The position numbers and the translations under genes are program-made. From Anisus vortex (lineage: Eukaryota > Mollusca > Gastropoda > Planorbidae), in assembly GCA_949126835.1 (NCBI GenBank), contig OX421494.1, forward strand, positions 21,454,196-21,518,195: DNA of 64,000 nt, read 5' to 3'. The notes beneath the pieces were generated by a model. The model ran no database searches, was not told the origin of the DNA, and worked only from the letters and a program-made list of their open reading frames with translations. This document shows, in pieces, positions 47,070 to 59,928 of the stretch (the first letter of the stretch is position 1; each line of letters opens with the position of its first letter).

Positions 47070-48405
47070 CATTACAAAAATAATTTATCAAAATTTAAAC
47101 TAGATAGATTTTGCAGTAAAATGCTAAAATACAGAAAAGTAACAATAAAAAATTTCTGTTCTCGTTCGTATTAATATTATTATTTATGAAGTAATTTGCA
47201 ATATAAAACTTTGTACCTAATGGCGGTATGTGGTATTAAGTTGGCGACAGAACGGGAATTACATTTGATGTAATATGTAAACATTAAAAAAAAAACTAAA
47301 AGACTCTACTCATATTTTTAATTCATAGTTTATGTCAAGAAAACTATTTATCAACTAAAACCAACTTGATTAAAAAGTTCTCATACGATACTATTTCAAA
47401 TTTCAAACCGTGCGTCCATATTGTAATATGGATCTACTTCCTGACTAAGGCTTGCCACAACTGATTTGACCAACAAGATCGTCAGTAGGCAATATTTGAG
47501 CCTTCCTTACTTGTTATATAATTATTCATTGAAATAAGAAAGTATTTCATTTTAGAATAAATTCCTATAGTTTTTTTTTTATGATTACGAGTGTTAGGCC
47601 TAAATAATCAATACAACATTAAAATGTTTTTTTAACAACCGTCTTAGCATGGCTCTCTTGGCTTTGACCTAGCTGGGCTAAACGCTTCAATATTAGACCT
47701 ATAACATTGCTGAATAATCACTATAGCTTATTTAGCATCTTTCAACCTAGTACAAACATTTATATACTATTTACATTGATTTTCCTTACCAAGAGTGCCT
47801 CAATAACAAAACTTACCCATTCGCTATCTTGTAAAAATCCGCTGGGTTTTATTCATTCTTTCGGGAAAATCAACAATAACCTGTACAGCCTAAGGGTATT
47901 TTAGGCTTGACTTTATGTGTAAACTTGTTCTGATTTTCTTAAATATAAAATAATACAACATATCTAATAATTATCAGCATAGACGAATAAACTACACATT
48001 TAAACTCACAGACACGGCTGTAGATTTGTCCTGTAATTTGTCCGCAAGATGACAACTGGACATTCAACCGCAAAAGTGTCGTAATCAAGACTCGCCATTT
48101 AGTTCATCTCATTTTAATTTTTTAACTTTTAGTTCAGTGGTATATTCCAAGACTCGTGTTGGCTTCGAGATAAAATAATACATTTTTGTGATCTCATAAA
48201 CTTCATGTCTTAAGCACGATTTTTATATAGTAGTGCTGCTCATTTTAAAAAATCGGTGCCCTGAAAACTTTCAGTAACTTTTCATGTTCTTGTGCATTTG
48301 TTTTTGCGCACATAGTTTTTCTGTTGAATAGGCCTAGGTCTATGTCTCATAATTTTATGCTATATAGTAGTGGAAAACCGAGCTGTATGGGGTAGATTTA
48401 GGAAG
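47070..48405. other. Non-coding stretch upstream of the bZIP gene
   Basis: AT-rich, without recognised exons. It should hold the bZIP gene's first intron and perhaps its promoter, but no core promoter could be supported. Confidence 0.4.
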
Positions 48406-48410
48406 AAAAG

Positions 48411-48517
48411 CCCAGCGGGCACAGTACGTGGGGTGGACGGGGGAAAAAGTAGTTTCCACGTGTTTGCGTGGTTTCCACGTTTTTTCACCATCGATAAGAC
48501 GTGATGTGCCCGCTGGG
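48411..48517. mobile_element. Short MITE with CCCAGCGGGCACA ends
   Basis: Ends CCCAGCGGGCACA and TGTGCCCGCTGGG are a perfect 13-base inverted repeat around a 107-base element with internal TTTCCACGT repeats. Related copies lie at 61497-61603 and, truncated, at 53637-53702. Confidence 0.85.
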
Positions 48518-48529
48518 GTGGAAGGGGGA

Positions 48530-49100
48530 TTAAATAGCGCAACTTTGTTTGACAGCTCTAGCTACTCTCAAAACTCCAGGAAAATATATAATTTACTGTT
48601 ATAGTGAGTTTTCGTGACATCTTTCATTTTAGGGCTTACTAGTAGCCTATAGGTGGCGCTGTACAACATAAAGTGTCAGATGGTTGATTTCGAGGATAAA
48701 CTTTCTATAAAATAGGGTTTTACTTTAATTACCATAGCATATTAAATGAATTCAAATGAATTTAAAGCATAACATTTACTGTTTACTGCTCGCAGCAGTA
48801 AGAAATTTGTACGAGTTTTTTCGCGGTAATATAAAACCCCACCAATTCTACTACAAGGTCAAACAACAGCTTTTCTTAATACATCAAAAAGATAATATGG
48901 TCTTGGGGTTCCGTATTTTTCGTATCTACGGAGGTGTGCGTTAGCCACTGCTTCACTGCATAGTTAATGTGATACATCTGGATTTCTAATCTTATAAAAT
49001 ATGAGAAGCATGCACGAGTGGGTCGCCTGAAAATGGCAATGTTCCACCACAAATAATATTATAGGCCTACTGATCACAAATTCGATATTATAAATAGCTA
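48530..49100. other. Non-coding stretch
   Basis: The 62-codon frame at 48756 ends without recognised domains. No splice-supported exon. Confidence 0.4.
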
Positions 49101-49111
49101 TCGTTATTCTA

Positions 49112-50212
49112 GGTTCTCAACGGGGGCGATATCGCCCTCCCCCCACCCGGGGGGTGGTGAGAGGCCTTAGGCGCTGACATTCCCGGGGGCGATTGGGGGG
49201 GGCGGTGAAGGGCAAGTGGGCGGTACAAACGTACCTGGTATATTTTTAACACCTCAGCTATTTGAATCGATTAGTTTTTGGATGAAATGTGATGTAAACA
49301 CAAGTGCTGCTTAATATCTGATATCCCCCACAGTATGCCTACATATTATTATATTAAAAAGAAATAGGAATCGCAGTGACTTTTCGATGTACTCGTCGGA
49401 CCGAATGATCCATTTTTCGATGAAGTAGGTGTCAGTATTTGGCAAATATAGTGTGCGGCCGGCTGGTTCTTTGGTTGGTTCCCCGGACGGTCAACATGTT
49501 GACCGATCACTGTTGCCCTAACATCTGCTAATAATAATGATATTTTGATTTCTGTTTAACCGAGATGTCCTTCATGTGTTTTATCTTATGGATTGTTATA
49601 TCCCACTATTATTAAGCGGTATAGATAAGTAGGCCTAGTAACCATACAAACTGGGTAGTTATTGTAATGCTCGACAATATACATATAAATACTTTAGTCA
49701 TATAATAGTTATATAATTTTCAAAAACTTTTTACAGTTTGATCATTCAAAGTTATAAATTGTAAGCCTTTTATTTTTTACAAAGAAAAAAAAAAGAAATA
49801 TTACCTCAAATAAAACGGGCTAATTATCTCCCTTGAACTAAATAGTTCATGCCAAACAAGTTCTGTTTTGTAATACAAATAATATTACTGATTATTAGAT
49901 GTAAGGCTTTTGCAACAAAAATTGAAACAAAAATAGACAAATTGCTAGCAACACACTTGGCAAACGATTCACATTAATATTGATTTATTTAAACCTTTTG
50001 TTAAGGCAATTTTTTTTTGATCTATTAATTCTTCCAATATGTTTCCTTTTCAGTTTTTTTTTAAGATAATTAATCACACAAAAGTATAGTTCCCCTAAAA
50101 AAATTGCAGAAACTATAGTCCAGATGGGCGGAAGGGGGGGGGGGAGTGGGCGCTAAAAGAAAGTTGTGGAAAGGGGGGGGGGGGCGGTGAGCGGAAAAAA
50201 ATTGAGACCCTA
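49112..50212. mobile_element. hAT-like element with poly-G subterminal blocks
   Basis: The left side (A)GGTTCTCAACGGGGGCG and the right side AATTGAGACCCTA are roughly inverted. Flanks TTATTCTA and TGATTCTA differ at one base, consistent with an 8-base duplication. GGGGGCG(A)TG tracts occur near both ends. No transposase was found, and a SINE head fragment lies inside (49454-49520). Confidence 0.6.
49454..49520 (+). mobile_element. SINE family 2, head fragment
   Basis: GGCCGGCTGGTTCTTTGGTTGG...CCCGGACGGTCAACATG matches the tRNA-like start of the SINE at 19985, and then stops short of the body. Confidence 0.6.
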
Positions 50213-50218
50213 TGATTC

Positions 50219-50655
50219 TAAGCATTACCTAGATTTGTTAACGTTGTATAAAAAATACATAGATTTGTTAAAATTGAATAAAATTACCTAGATTTGTTAA
50301 CGTTATATAAAAAATACATAGATTTGTTAACATTGAATAAAATTACCTAGATTTGTTAACGCTATATACAAATACATAGATTTGTTAACATTGAATAAAA
50401 TTACCTAGATTTGTTAACGTTATATAAAAAATACATAGATTTGTTAACATTGAATAAAATTACCTAGATTTGTTAACGTTATATAAAAAAAACATAGATT
50501 TGTTAACATTGAATAAAATTATCTAGATTTGTTAACGTTATATAAAAAATACATAGATTTGTTAACATTGAATAAAATTACCTAGATTTGTTAACGTTAT
50601 ATAAAAAATACATAGATTTGTTAAAATTATATTTAAAAATCTTAAATTTGTTAAC
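50219..50655. repeat. Dimeric about 59-bp tandem repeat
   Basis: Two related half-units alternate: CCTAGATTTGTTAACGTTATATAAAAA and ACATAGATTTGTTAACATTGAATAAAATTA. About seven dimers are present, nearly identical except the last. Confidence 0.93.
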
Positions 50656-50659
50656 ATTA

Positions 50660-51540
50660 AACAAAATCAAGGTAATCATTTAAGACCCTTTTAGTCCATA
50701 TTTCTTTTGAAGCAGCGTAATTCCGTTTCATATATTATACCTACCTATACCTATACATATATTATACCTACCTAACAAAACACTATGTAGGCCTGTGCCC
50801 AATTTCGACATCGCATTAGGCCAATATATAAATATTGGCAGAGCATAAGGCCACCAGCTGGCATAATTCCTATCTATTTTTTTTGTCCCCGACGAATGTT
50901 AGGTTCTACCCACCAGGGTAAACTTAGCATGTTTTGTTTCCCTAGGTGCAACAATGTAAAATACTAACCTAATTTCTTTTCTTTTTTTTTTTTTACTTGG
51001 GACTAAATTGTAGTGTTAACGAAACTTCCAGTGGTGGCAGCGGGAATTTCCGGAAAGTAGTTCTATGTAAAGGTATAATATGTTCTCTCTTAGTCATCGT
51101 TTGCTCAAATGACATATAGATCTAGTTTTAAATATTTCAGCATAATCAAATTGATTCAATAACCTTGAATTTTCCACTGACGTTGTCCATTATCTAATTA
51201 ACGAATGACGGGGGGGGGGGGGATAGCTGAACAAGAAAATAATTGTTTTAAATTGTGACCTGTGATGTGTTGCTATTTTTTTTTTCAAACTGCTTTCTGG
51301 CAGTAACTACCGGTTATGCTTGCCTCTAAAAATAATAAAGACCTGCTGATCGCCACGTGTTTTTGTTTTCTAGTGTTACTCGCAGTGATACCACTCTAAA
51401 ATTAAAAAAAAAAAAAGCCAAGTTGAGCTCTTAGCCCCCCTCCCCAGAAAAGCCAAGTTATAATAAAAATGGTCTATGTGACTCATTTTGTCCCCCCCCC
51501 CTCTTTTTTTCCCAGTCAACTTCATTCATGTGCACCCCCA
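50660..51540. other. Non-coding stretch
   Basis: AT-rich with poly-T and poly-G tracts. No gene or repeat boundary was recognised. Confidence 0.4.
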
Positions 51541-51542
51541 CC

Positions 51543-51715
51543 CAGAGCCTTTACAAGCTTATGTAGCGCCCCAGGGCAAAAGTTTCAGCGCCGCCCTCTT
51601 GCATACGGTAACTGCTTGTTTAATGCTATATTTGGACTACATTTGCCACCCCCCCCCTGGAAGTGTCGCCCCCGGGCATATGCCCCCCTCTGCTCTCACC
51701 TATGTGAGGGCTCCG
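51543..51715. mobile_element. MITE, copy of the element at 57172
   Basis: It starts CAGAGCCTTTACAAGCTTAT and shares GTAGCGCCCCAGGGCAAAAG, ACTGCTTGTTTAATGCTATA and CCCCCGGGCATAT with 57172-57350. Flanks CCCCCACC and CCCAAACC (6 of 8) may be a decayed target duplication. Confidence 0.75.
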
Positions 51716-51719
51716 CCCA

Positions 51720-52830
51720 AACCAAGAATTATGTTATTTTATTTTGTTTATAATTATGTTTTTCTTTGTCAATTTTTTTTAAAAATTATTAGTTGTTAAC
51801 TATTTAAACTTTTGATAAATAAAACAAAAGTTTTTCATTGTTTAGGGTGAAACTGTGCACCGGTGCATAAAAAAACTTTTTGAATTGCCTATCCCCAAAC
51901 CGTGCACTATTTTCCCTTTGCACATTTTGCCCCCCTCCTCCTTTAAACTATTTGCTTACCACTTGCCTCCCTACCTTCCCCCACTTCATAGTTATACACT
52001 TATTGTCCCTCCTCCTTCCTCTCACCTTACAACCTCTTCCAGTCTATATTAATTATTGTCATATAATCTGGACTTTTTTTTTTATTCATTCGCAATACTT
52101 AGCTGCTGGTGTGTTTACCATGGTGTCTGATCAATTTATGTTGTGTTTTCAAATGAGAGGTTAAAAAAAGTATACACCTCTTCACACTCTTCCCTCTTTG
52201 CCACCTCATCCGTTAACTCAATGTCTAGCTCCACTATTATTGTAGTAGAGAAGTACGATATAACTGGGCCGTCTTATCTTAATTTATCTTACATATTACA
52301 GACGCTGGTGACACAATGAGTCTAGCCAAAGGTACTGTAGCAGTACAGATAATGCATAGGCCTACATTTAGACTTTTATTCGCTTTTCCAAAATAAAATT
52401 TGGTCACTAAATTACACAAAATTATAATGCTAATATTTCCTTGGGGAAACAAAAAGCCAATATCCCAAGTTGGGATTGAAAAACCCAAGGAGTGGTATCA
52501 CTGGTTCACACGTCCCCTATCATATTGACGTCATTCAACTACTGTTATCTAGGATCCGTAATTTTTACTTCCGTGATCCTTTGACTAATCCACGTCTGCT
52601 GTTCCATTTTTTTTCTTCTCGTTTTTGAACCGTATAGTATAGTCTTTCTCGGTAGCAGACAGTTTCGCTTTCATTTCTCTGAAGTAGTCCTTGACATTTA
52701 AACTTAAAAAATACATTTGAACTTGTTGGCGTCTACGTGACGCCGACAGTAATCCCCCCCCCCCCTCCTCTCCCACGGCATTCCCCCTCATTTCTATTTT
52801 TTGTTTCTTTGTTCGTTTGCTTTTAGATAT
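51720..52830. other. Non-coding stretch
   Basis: No supported gene. The segment TTATCTTACATATTACAGACGCT at 52282-52304 also occurs, as ATCTTATACATTACAGACGCT, at 19657-19677: a dispersed repeat end that I cannot name. Confidence 0.4.
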
Positions 52831-52834
52831 ATAG

Positions 52835-53118
52835 CGGTGGTTCTCAACCAGTGGTTAAATTAGAAATATATATCTCACAATATATAAAACTACATATATT
52901 GTTTTTGTGATTAATCACTATGCTTTAATCATCTTCAATTTGTAACAATCAAAATGATTTCTGCATTTCAGTTATTTATAATCACATTACAATTCATAAT
53001 AGTAGCCAATTAGGCTACCGTTATAAGGTAGCGACGAAAACATTTTTATGGTTGGGGTCGCCACAACGTGAGAGGCTGAATAACAGGGTCGCGGCATAAA
53101 GAAGGTTGTGAACCACTG
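52835..53118. mobile_element. hAT-type MITE, CGGTGGTTCTCAACC ends
   Basis: Ends CGGTGGTTCTCAACCAG and AAGGTTGTGAACCACTG are inverted. Flanks ATATATAG and ATCTATAG (7 of 8) fit an 8-base duplication. Internal 'GGGGTCGCCACAACGTGAG...GGGTCGCGGCAT' wording is typical of common hAT MITEs of invertebrates and vertebrates. Confidence 0.85.
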
Positions 53119-53199
53119 ATCTATAGGCTAGCCTTTAGATGTTGTCTCAATATCCCTGAATGGAACAATGTTTGGACAAAATAAACTAGTTAATACTTT

Positions 53200-53562
53200 T
53201 GAGATGTAGATCTACATCCTCTGGCTGGTTGCCCATTGTGAAATGTAGATCTACATCCTCTGGCTGGTTGCCCATCGTGAGATGTAAATCTACATCCTCT
53301 GGTTGGTTGCCCATTGTGAGATGTAGATCTACATCCTCTGGCTGGTTGCCCATTGTGAGATGTAGATCTACATCCTCTGGCTGGTTGCCCATTGTGAGAT
53401 GTAGATCTACATCCTCTGGCTGGTTGCCCATTGTGAGATGTAGATCTACATCCTCTGGCTGGTTGCCCATTGTGAGATGTAGATCTACATCCTCTGGCTG
53501 GTTCCCCATTGTGAGATGTAGATCTACATCCTCTGGCTCTTATTTGGTTGCCCATTGAATCT
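53200..53562. repeat. 39-bp tandem repeat, each unit with a 16-bp palindrome
   Basis: Nine units of GATGTAGATCTACATCCTCT plus GGCTGGTTGCCCATTGTGA (39 bases). Each carries the perfect palindrome GATGTAGATCTACATC. Because 39 is a multiple of three, open frames of 107-121 codons appear in several frames, encoding 13-residue repeats such as QPEDVDLHLTMGN. No start context, splice sites or flanking coding sequence support translation. Confidence 0.93.
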
Positions 53563-53636
53563 CAGACCGTGCTTTAATGTTTTAAAATATATCTTTTCTT
53601 TTTTTTTCGATTGTGTGCTATTTATCTTGTCTATTC

Positions 53637-53702
53637 CCAGCGGGCACACCACGTCGTATCGTCCGTCCCCCCCCCCCCCCCCCGTCGATGCAACGTGGTG
53701 TC
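53637..53702. mobile_element. Truncated CCCAGCGGGCACA MITE
   Basis: Left end CCCAGCGGGCACACCACGTC followed by a poly-C tract and GTCGATGCAACGTGGTG. The right terminus is missing. Confidence 0.7.
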
Positions 53703-54623
53703 TCCATTGATTGGGTCTTCATTGTTTCTAAAACAACTTTGAGCCATAGGCTACACCCAATCCGCTACTTCTAAACAGTAGCGTAGCCAGGGGGGGGCAG
53801 GGGGTAATTTAATAATTTTAACAAGCCATGTAGCACAATCTATAAGCTTACTGTTTATTTTTTTTTTTATTTCATTTAAAAAATGAAATTTATTACAATA
53901 TGATTCATGAACCTTGTTAGATCTAGATAATTTTAGTTTAATTGAATTTGATACGAAGTGAAGGCTCCATCAGGGGGTCGGCAGCCTTTTGCTAATGGTG
54001 TGCCAAACTAGGATTTCTAAATCACTCAGCGTGCCAACAGCTAAAGGTCAACATGCTCTATTTTACTTGTTTTCTTTTAAAACAATTTTAAGTAGGTAAT
54101 TTAAATCCGTAGCTAGACAAAGGCCAAAAGCAAAGGAACTCTATAGAGAAAATCGTTAAAGCGTTTTATATTTAATTTTAAAAAATAATGTGTATGTGAT
54201 TATCATCCTTTTTATTAGAATTTAATACCAAATACAAAATTATATTACCAAACTTTTACATTTATGGTAACTATTTAGTAACGGAAATTATTTAGTTGTT
54301 AAGATACATAGGCCTATCTATCAATTGATAGAATAGATTATAATATTTATTATTTTGTTCTCAATTAAACTGATATGTTCTTTAGTTTTCTATGATTTTG
54401 ATATGATTATCTTCTTAATGAAGTCTAACGGAATTGATACAGAGTAATCATACAAACTGGGTAGTTAATGTAATGTTGAGAAAATGTGCATGTATAATAT
54501 TAGTCTTATAATATTTATAAAATTTTCAACTACTTTTTGATAGTTTGGTCATTATAAATTTATAATTTGTAGACCATTTATTCTGTTATAAAATAAAAAT
54601 TCATAAACATAATATTAGAAATA

Positions 54624-56541
54624 CAGGGTTGTTAATATTGCAATATTGTATTGGTATTGGTAGTATTGCCAATACTTTTTTAAGTATTGGGACGATATTG
54701 CAATACTTCTTGAAATTTGATATTGGTATTGGTATTGCCAATAATTATTTTTGATATTGGTATTGATTTTTAACCAATACTAAAAGCAATATTCAATAAA
54801 TTCTCTACAACATTGGTTGTGAATAAAGTAGTTTTATGTCTAAAATTATTCTTGTAGTTGGCAGCTGAGCACCTGTAAGGGTTGACCTCTTAAGTTTCAG
54901 TAGATAGCTTCCCTGTATCCTTACGCCATGATGTATTTGGTTTTATACATTTTTACCCAGATAATTCTATTTTTTTTTTTATAAGAGAACATCAGTTCAG
55001 ACATTTTCAAAGTTGGCAGCCCTCTGAAATAAACAAAACCGATCAGTTGTAGCTTCTGAAAAGATCAAGGATTCACTTGGTATGCTTTTGGTAACACCTG
55101 GTGAAACCCGGTGGAATTCAATGTATGATGCTGTCACCAGAGTTTACAACATTCTCTGTGTAAGTGACATGGAAGTTAAGTTTGACAAACTTTGTGATGA
55201 ACTTGATATCAAAAGACTAAAGCTTGTACAGAAAATATTTGTTAAAGAGTATGTTGCTGTTATGAAGCCTGTTTGCTGTGGATTAGATATTTTGCAGGGT
55301 AAAACTAAAAAAGACATTGGACTTGGTTTCCTTCTACCAACACTTGTCATGATGAAGGCTCAGTTAAAAGTGTTTCTTGATCGTAATTTGTTCTGCATTA
55401 GCTTCAAGTCTTTTAAATGTCATCGATAGAAGATTTTCAAACATGTTTCACAGCATTGATGCTCAGCTGGCATCCGTTGTACATCCCAAATTCAAGTTGG
55501 ACTGGATAGATGATGATTTACAGCGTTCGCATCTTATTGAAGCACTGAAGAGACGCGTTTCACAATCACTGTTGGTTGCTCCTACTGATGATCAGAAAGC
55601 AACGTCGGCCTCTGCTGGTGGTACAGATAATCAGCCAGACTTCTTCGCTGGCTTGTCAGCCAGACGACATCGTGTGAATGATTCACCTGATGTCAATCAA
55701 GAAATTAATAATTACTTGGCAGATACTTAAGACAGTATTGCATCATTGGAAACCTATCCAAATATCCGTAAAATATACATAGACCTGAATACAGGACTTC
55801 CTTCAAGCGCTGCTGTTGAAAGGATGTTTTCATTAGGAGGACGAGTATTTTCCCCTCTTCGTTCACGACTGAGCAGTGCGCATTTTGAAATGGTTACTTT
55901 TCTTCGCCTGGCCAAGTGGTAACGGCCTAATAGATGGCGTTACCCTGTGAACTCTACTAAAATTCATCGTTCATCGTTAGTTTTCCAGATGTGATGCAAT
56001 CCACTGACTCTGTCTGACTGTTTTTACTATAGTATGATGTTTAACCGTTTATGTATCATTTGCTTTTCTATGACAGTCATTTGCTTCATTCATCCATTCA
56101 TTCATCCATCCATCCATTCATTCATTCACAATATGTGTAGGCTACAGTATACATATTAAAAATCTTGTTGCTTAAGGACGTTAAGGTATGCCGACTTATT
56201 TAATATGTTGTCAAAGACTTTTGAATGCTTTGAGGAAAACTGATGAAGCAAGTGTTAACTATTGAACAAAATTTGGTTAAAAAATACATTGTCTAAATTA
56301 ACCAAAAATGTTGTTATCGTTTATCGATGTAAGTGATATAGAGCGATGAATTACGTATTTGCGTTTATTCGTCGAATGACCCAAATATTGGTATTGGTAA
56401 GGCAATAATAAATAAATATTGGTATTGGTATTGCAATACTGGTTTTAAAATTGTATTGGTATTGGTATTGCCAATAGATTTTACAGGCAGAATTGGTATT
56501 GGTATTGCCAATAATTTTTTTTAGTATTGTTAACAACCCTG
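54624..56541 (+). mobile_element. hAT transposon, TIR CAGGGTTGTTAA, exact 8-bp TSD
   Basis: Ends CAGGGTTGTTAATATTG and TATTGTTAACAACCCTG are inverted. Identical flanks TAGAAATA (54616-54623 and 56542-56549) are the target duplication. Subterminal TATTGGTATTGGTATTGC repeats crowd both ends. It contains a broken transposase gene (55080-55922). Length 1.92 kb. Confidence 0.95.
55080..55922 (+). pseudogene. hAT transposase, C-terminal half, broken
   Basis: The first frame (55082-55429) encodes TPGETRWNSMYDAVTRVYNI and MKPVCCGLDILQGKTK, the 'TRWNS' region that precedes the dimerisation domain of hAT transposases. A frameshift near 55380 moves to a frame encoding SSLLNVIDRRFSNMF and WIDDDLQRSHLIEALKRRV. 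An in-frame stop at 55728 is followed by GLPSSAAVERMFSLGGRVFS and PLRSRLSSAHFEM, the C-terminal hATC block, ending at TAA (55922). The N-terminal BED finger and most of the catalytic region are not seen. It is dead: one shift and one stop. Confidence 0.9.
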
Positions 56542-57171
56542 TAGAAATATTAGCGGAAATAAAAGTAGCTAATTACCTCCCTTTAATTAATATAAAGATT
56601 CTAAATTTGATTCAATAATGATGCCAAACAATTAATGTTTTCTAATATAACAAATATTACTGACTAATTATTATTTTTTTTTACATAAACTAGCGTTGTG
56701 GTATTCATTACAAGATTTAATTATTAGAGTTGTAAAATTAATTTACGTTAAATAGTTGTAAGTAAACATAGGGATGCATTAATTATTTGTCCATTCAACA
56801 TTGAGGAGTTTATCTCTTTAACAATTTGGCACATTTCGATGCCCATTTCATTAAAGGTTTAAAATTCAATTGGTTACGTTTTCAAATCGCCAACATCCCT
56901 ATACTTAATAAAAAAAATGTATACATCTAAGGGGACGACCATTAATTACGTCAACAATTTTTTGGCGATTTTTACCTCCCCCCCTCCCCCTTGTCAACAA
57001 CTGTCAAACTTTCAGAGACCCCCCCCCCCCTATATAATTACGTCAACAATTTGTTACCCCCCCCCCCTTCTCAAAACAAGAAACACACTTTTAGACGCTT
57101 GTTTTTATGTTTAAAATAGATTTGAAACGGAAAGGTTTATACTATAATTATATACTATACTTAATTGTAAT

Positions 57172-57350
57172 CAGTGCCTTTACAAGCTTATGTGGCGCCC
57201 CAGGGCAAAAGTTTCATCGCCTCCCCCTGGCATACTGTAACTGCTTGTTTAGTGCTATATTTGCTATATTTAGACTACATTTGCCGCCCCCTAGAGGTGC
57301 CCCCCGGGCATATCCCCCCCCTCTGCCCCCCTTCCTATGTGAGGGGACTG
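57172..57350. mobile_element. 179-bp MITE with exact 8-bp TSD
   Basis: It starts CAGTGCCTTTACAAGC and ends GAGGGGACTG, with identical ATTGTAAT on both sides (57164-57171, 57351-57358). It is a sister copy of 51543-51715 and is nested inside the GGGGACG element. Confidence 0.92.
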
Positions 57351-57404
57351 ATTGTAATACATTTTAAAACTTGTTTAAACGATTTCAAATTGACAATAAC
57401 TCTC

Positions 57405-57802
57405 ATAGGCGTAGCCACAAAGGGAGTGTAACATGGGTCCTACCCCACTCACTCGCCCCTCCCACATTTTTTTTAAAATCCGAGGATCTTAACAATATTT
57501 TTTTCCTTTATGTTTACTATTGTTCTTTTCATATAAATATTTACTTTTTTTTCTAATTTTACGTTTCACTAATGAGCTTTTGGTACAATGTTAATTGTTA
57601 CATAGTGTAGGAGGAAATTGTGGTCCAGTCGTTAATTATAGCCTTCTATTTTAACCATATTATGTTCACTATTCCTTCTTGCATTATTGTCCCCCCCCCA
57701 CACACACATACATTATACACACTGTAGTTGCTCTCCCTGTCCCCTTCCTCTCCTACCTTGCACTATTTGCCACCCACACCTTGCAATCCTGGCGACGCCA
57801 CT
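57405..57802. mobile_element. Short element related to the outer 53.8-60.5 kb hAT
   Basis: The left part ATAGGCGTAGCCACAAAGGG and right part CCTGGCGACGCCACTG are inverted and match the CAGTGGCGTAGCCAGG type. A target duplication was not resolved. Confidence 0.55.
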
Positions 57803-57809
57803 GATACTA

Positions 57810-59030
57810 ATACATTTTCATCTCATATAATTTTAACAGAAAATTGGAAATTAAAACGTAAAAATTACTAAATAGAACTATGTAGCCTAATCAACATAAT
57901 TTAATGTTTCATCTAACGTAGTCAGCAAATCTATATGTCTATAGATCTATATCAGAATTAGGGATGTTAAAAGGAAATAAGTAAGCTAAAAATTTCGTAG
58001 TGTATTTCGTACTTCATGTGGTGGGCCACGAATTATTTTACTGAAGGAAATATTTTAAAATAACCATGTTGGAGATTCACACAATACACTTCATTCAATG
58101 TTGTGCAAACATTACTTATAGTCTCAGAGAGGGCCTATCGTTGTTGTTAGTTCTATTGCCATCCCAGCCATCGCTTACATGACTTACAGAACGAACGCCA
58201 GTTTCTGGCGCCTAATTTAGATCTACTGAGCGGCAAAAACTGGGTTTCTGAAGCTCTGAACGTACTCTGCAGAAAGTTTGTTAGTGTGTTTGTGTTCCTT
58301 TGTTATTCCAGCCACTATGTCTCGCTAGACTAGGGTTGCCAGACGTCCGGCAAAAGGAGGACATGTCCTCCTTTTTAGACTCTTGTCCTCCGTTCGGCAG
58401 GCAAAGCATAAAATCTTTAAAATGTCCGGCTTTTTTTTACTATTTTATTTTGTAGGCATTAAGACAAATACATTGTTAAAAATAGTATTAACATGTTAAG
58501 AATATAATTGATAAACATATGATTATTGGTACAAGAAAAGAATTCTCCTTTTTTTAAAGACTCTTGCATGAGCTTTAAAGTTGACCAACCAAAAGCAAGC
58601 TGCCCATTAGCCTACAGTGAATTTATATGTTATTTTGAACAAAACTGTTTCTTGCTCAGTTTACCAATACACACTTAAACTTAATGGAAGCTATTGTAAT
58701 AAAACTATACGGATTGCAGGTTTAATTAAAGCGAAACTATCCAATTAAAACACAATGTCCAACCCTAAGCTAGACAGCCAAGGCGCTACAATTTTGGTCG
58801 TTCACACTGCCTTGCTAACAATTGCATTAGTTTTCACCCATTCATAGATCTACAAACTTACAAGATAAACACAAAAAGGACAAGTCAACTGTAAGCTTAG
58901 TTCCCATTTTTGATATATTTGTATTAACGTAAAACCATATTTTTACATGTTATCTGTGTAAGTTGAACAGAGCAAATGTAGAATTTTGTAATTAATTTGT
59001 ATTATTAGGCCTAGCCTATTTATTTCATAA
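57810..59030. other. Non-coding stretch inside the nested elements
   Basis: No transposase or exon was recognised. GCTCACTG-free AT-rich DNA with a 'TTGCCAGACGTCCGGCAAAAGGAGGACATGTCCTCC'-type hairpin block at 58326-58430, likely another short repeat (described here by position; key words GTCCGGCAAAA and GTCCTCCTTTT). Confidence 0.45.
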
Positions 59031-59724
59031 AAAGTAACATTGTTGACGTCAACTTTTCTTGACCCCCCCCCCCCTTTCCCATGTCAACAATTGTCAAACT
59101 TTTTTAGACCCCCCCTCCCCCCTATTTTGTTGACGTAATTGATGGACGTCCCCTAAGAGGGTCGTAGTATGCTTAATCCAGTTTTTCTTGATTAGGCTTG
59201 AAAAAAATCAATTTGAAAGTCTTGAACCTACGCTTTGAGTTCTTCGATGTGCTTCTGAAAAAGCCCAACAATATATCTTAACATATGCCTTTCTAAAGGG
59301 AAGTACATATAGTTAAATGTTGTGAAATTGATTTCACTCAATACAAATATTACTGAAAAATATAGTTGTGTTTGTTTTCATCAATAATAGAACACTTCTT
59401 GGAGGTCTCTCGCGTGCCATTGAAAATCGCTCTGCGTGCAAAGTTTGGCACGCGTGGCGTAGGGAACGACCCCTTTTCTAGTGGATACCAGGTCATAAGC
59501 AGGAACTTAAGAGTGGACAGGAACGGCCAACCGTTTGTGCCTAACTTTTACGGTGATGTATTAATGGTGCGTGGACACAGCAGAGTTAGTTCTCCGAGCC
59601 CCAAAAGAGTACGCTCGCTCGCATTCCCCAAAAAAGGTGGGGTTCAAGTCTGGTGTACTCACCGAAAAGTAATAATGTGACTTAAAGCGCGCTGGCGTTC
59701 TCCTTCTCGGCCGTATACGTGTAG

Positions 59725-59928
59725 TGATCAAAAACTTGGTTTTTATGATTGTATCCCCCCCCCCCCTTTTCCCTTTCCTCCTCCCATCGTCACAAGACGC
59801 CACAAAAAGTCAGACCTCCCGCCCTTTATTTTTCAATTTGACGTCTCACACTCCATATTTCCAAATAGGCATTTTGGCATGTTTGAATTGACTTTGATTG
59901 TTATAAATATAGGCCTACAATCACACAA

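Larger units (their letters stand above)
56931..59153. mobile_element. PIF/Harbinger-like TIR element, TAA target site
   Basis: The left end GGGGACGACCATTAATTACG and the right end, reversed, GGGGACGTCCATCAATTACG continue into TCAACAA: a 27-base inverted repeat with two mismatches. Both sides are flanked by TAA, the three-base duplication typical of PIF/Harbinger. No transposase was found. Poly-C blocks and TGTCAACAA(C/T)TGTCAAAC lie inside both ends. An alternative is that two short MITEs of one family happen to bracket the region. Confidence 0.65.

Noticed and set aside
51469..51799. Pro-rich frames of about 100 codons
   Set aside because: They overlie a MITE with poly-C tracts that also occurs at 57172.
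53186..53558. Open frames of 107-121 codons with 13-residue repeats
   Set aside because: The 39-base repeat is open in several frames on both strands at once, as expected by chance, and has no coding flank.
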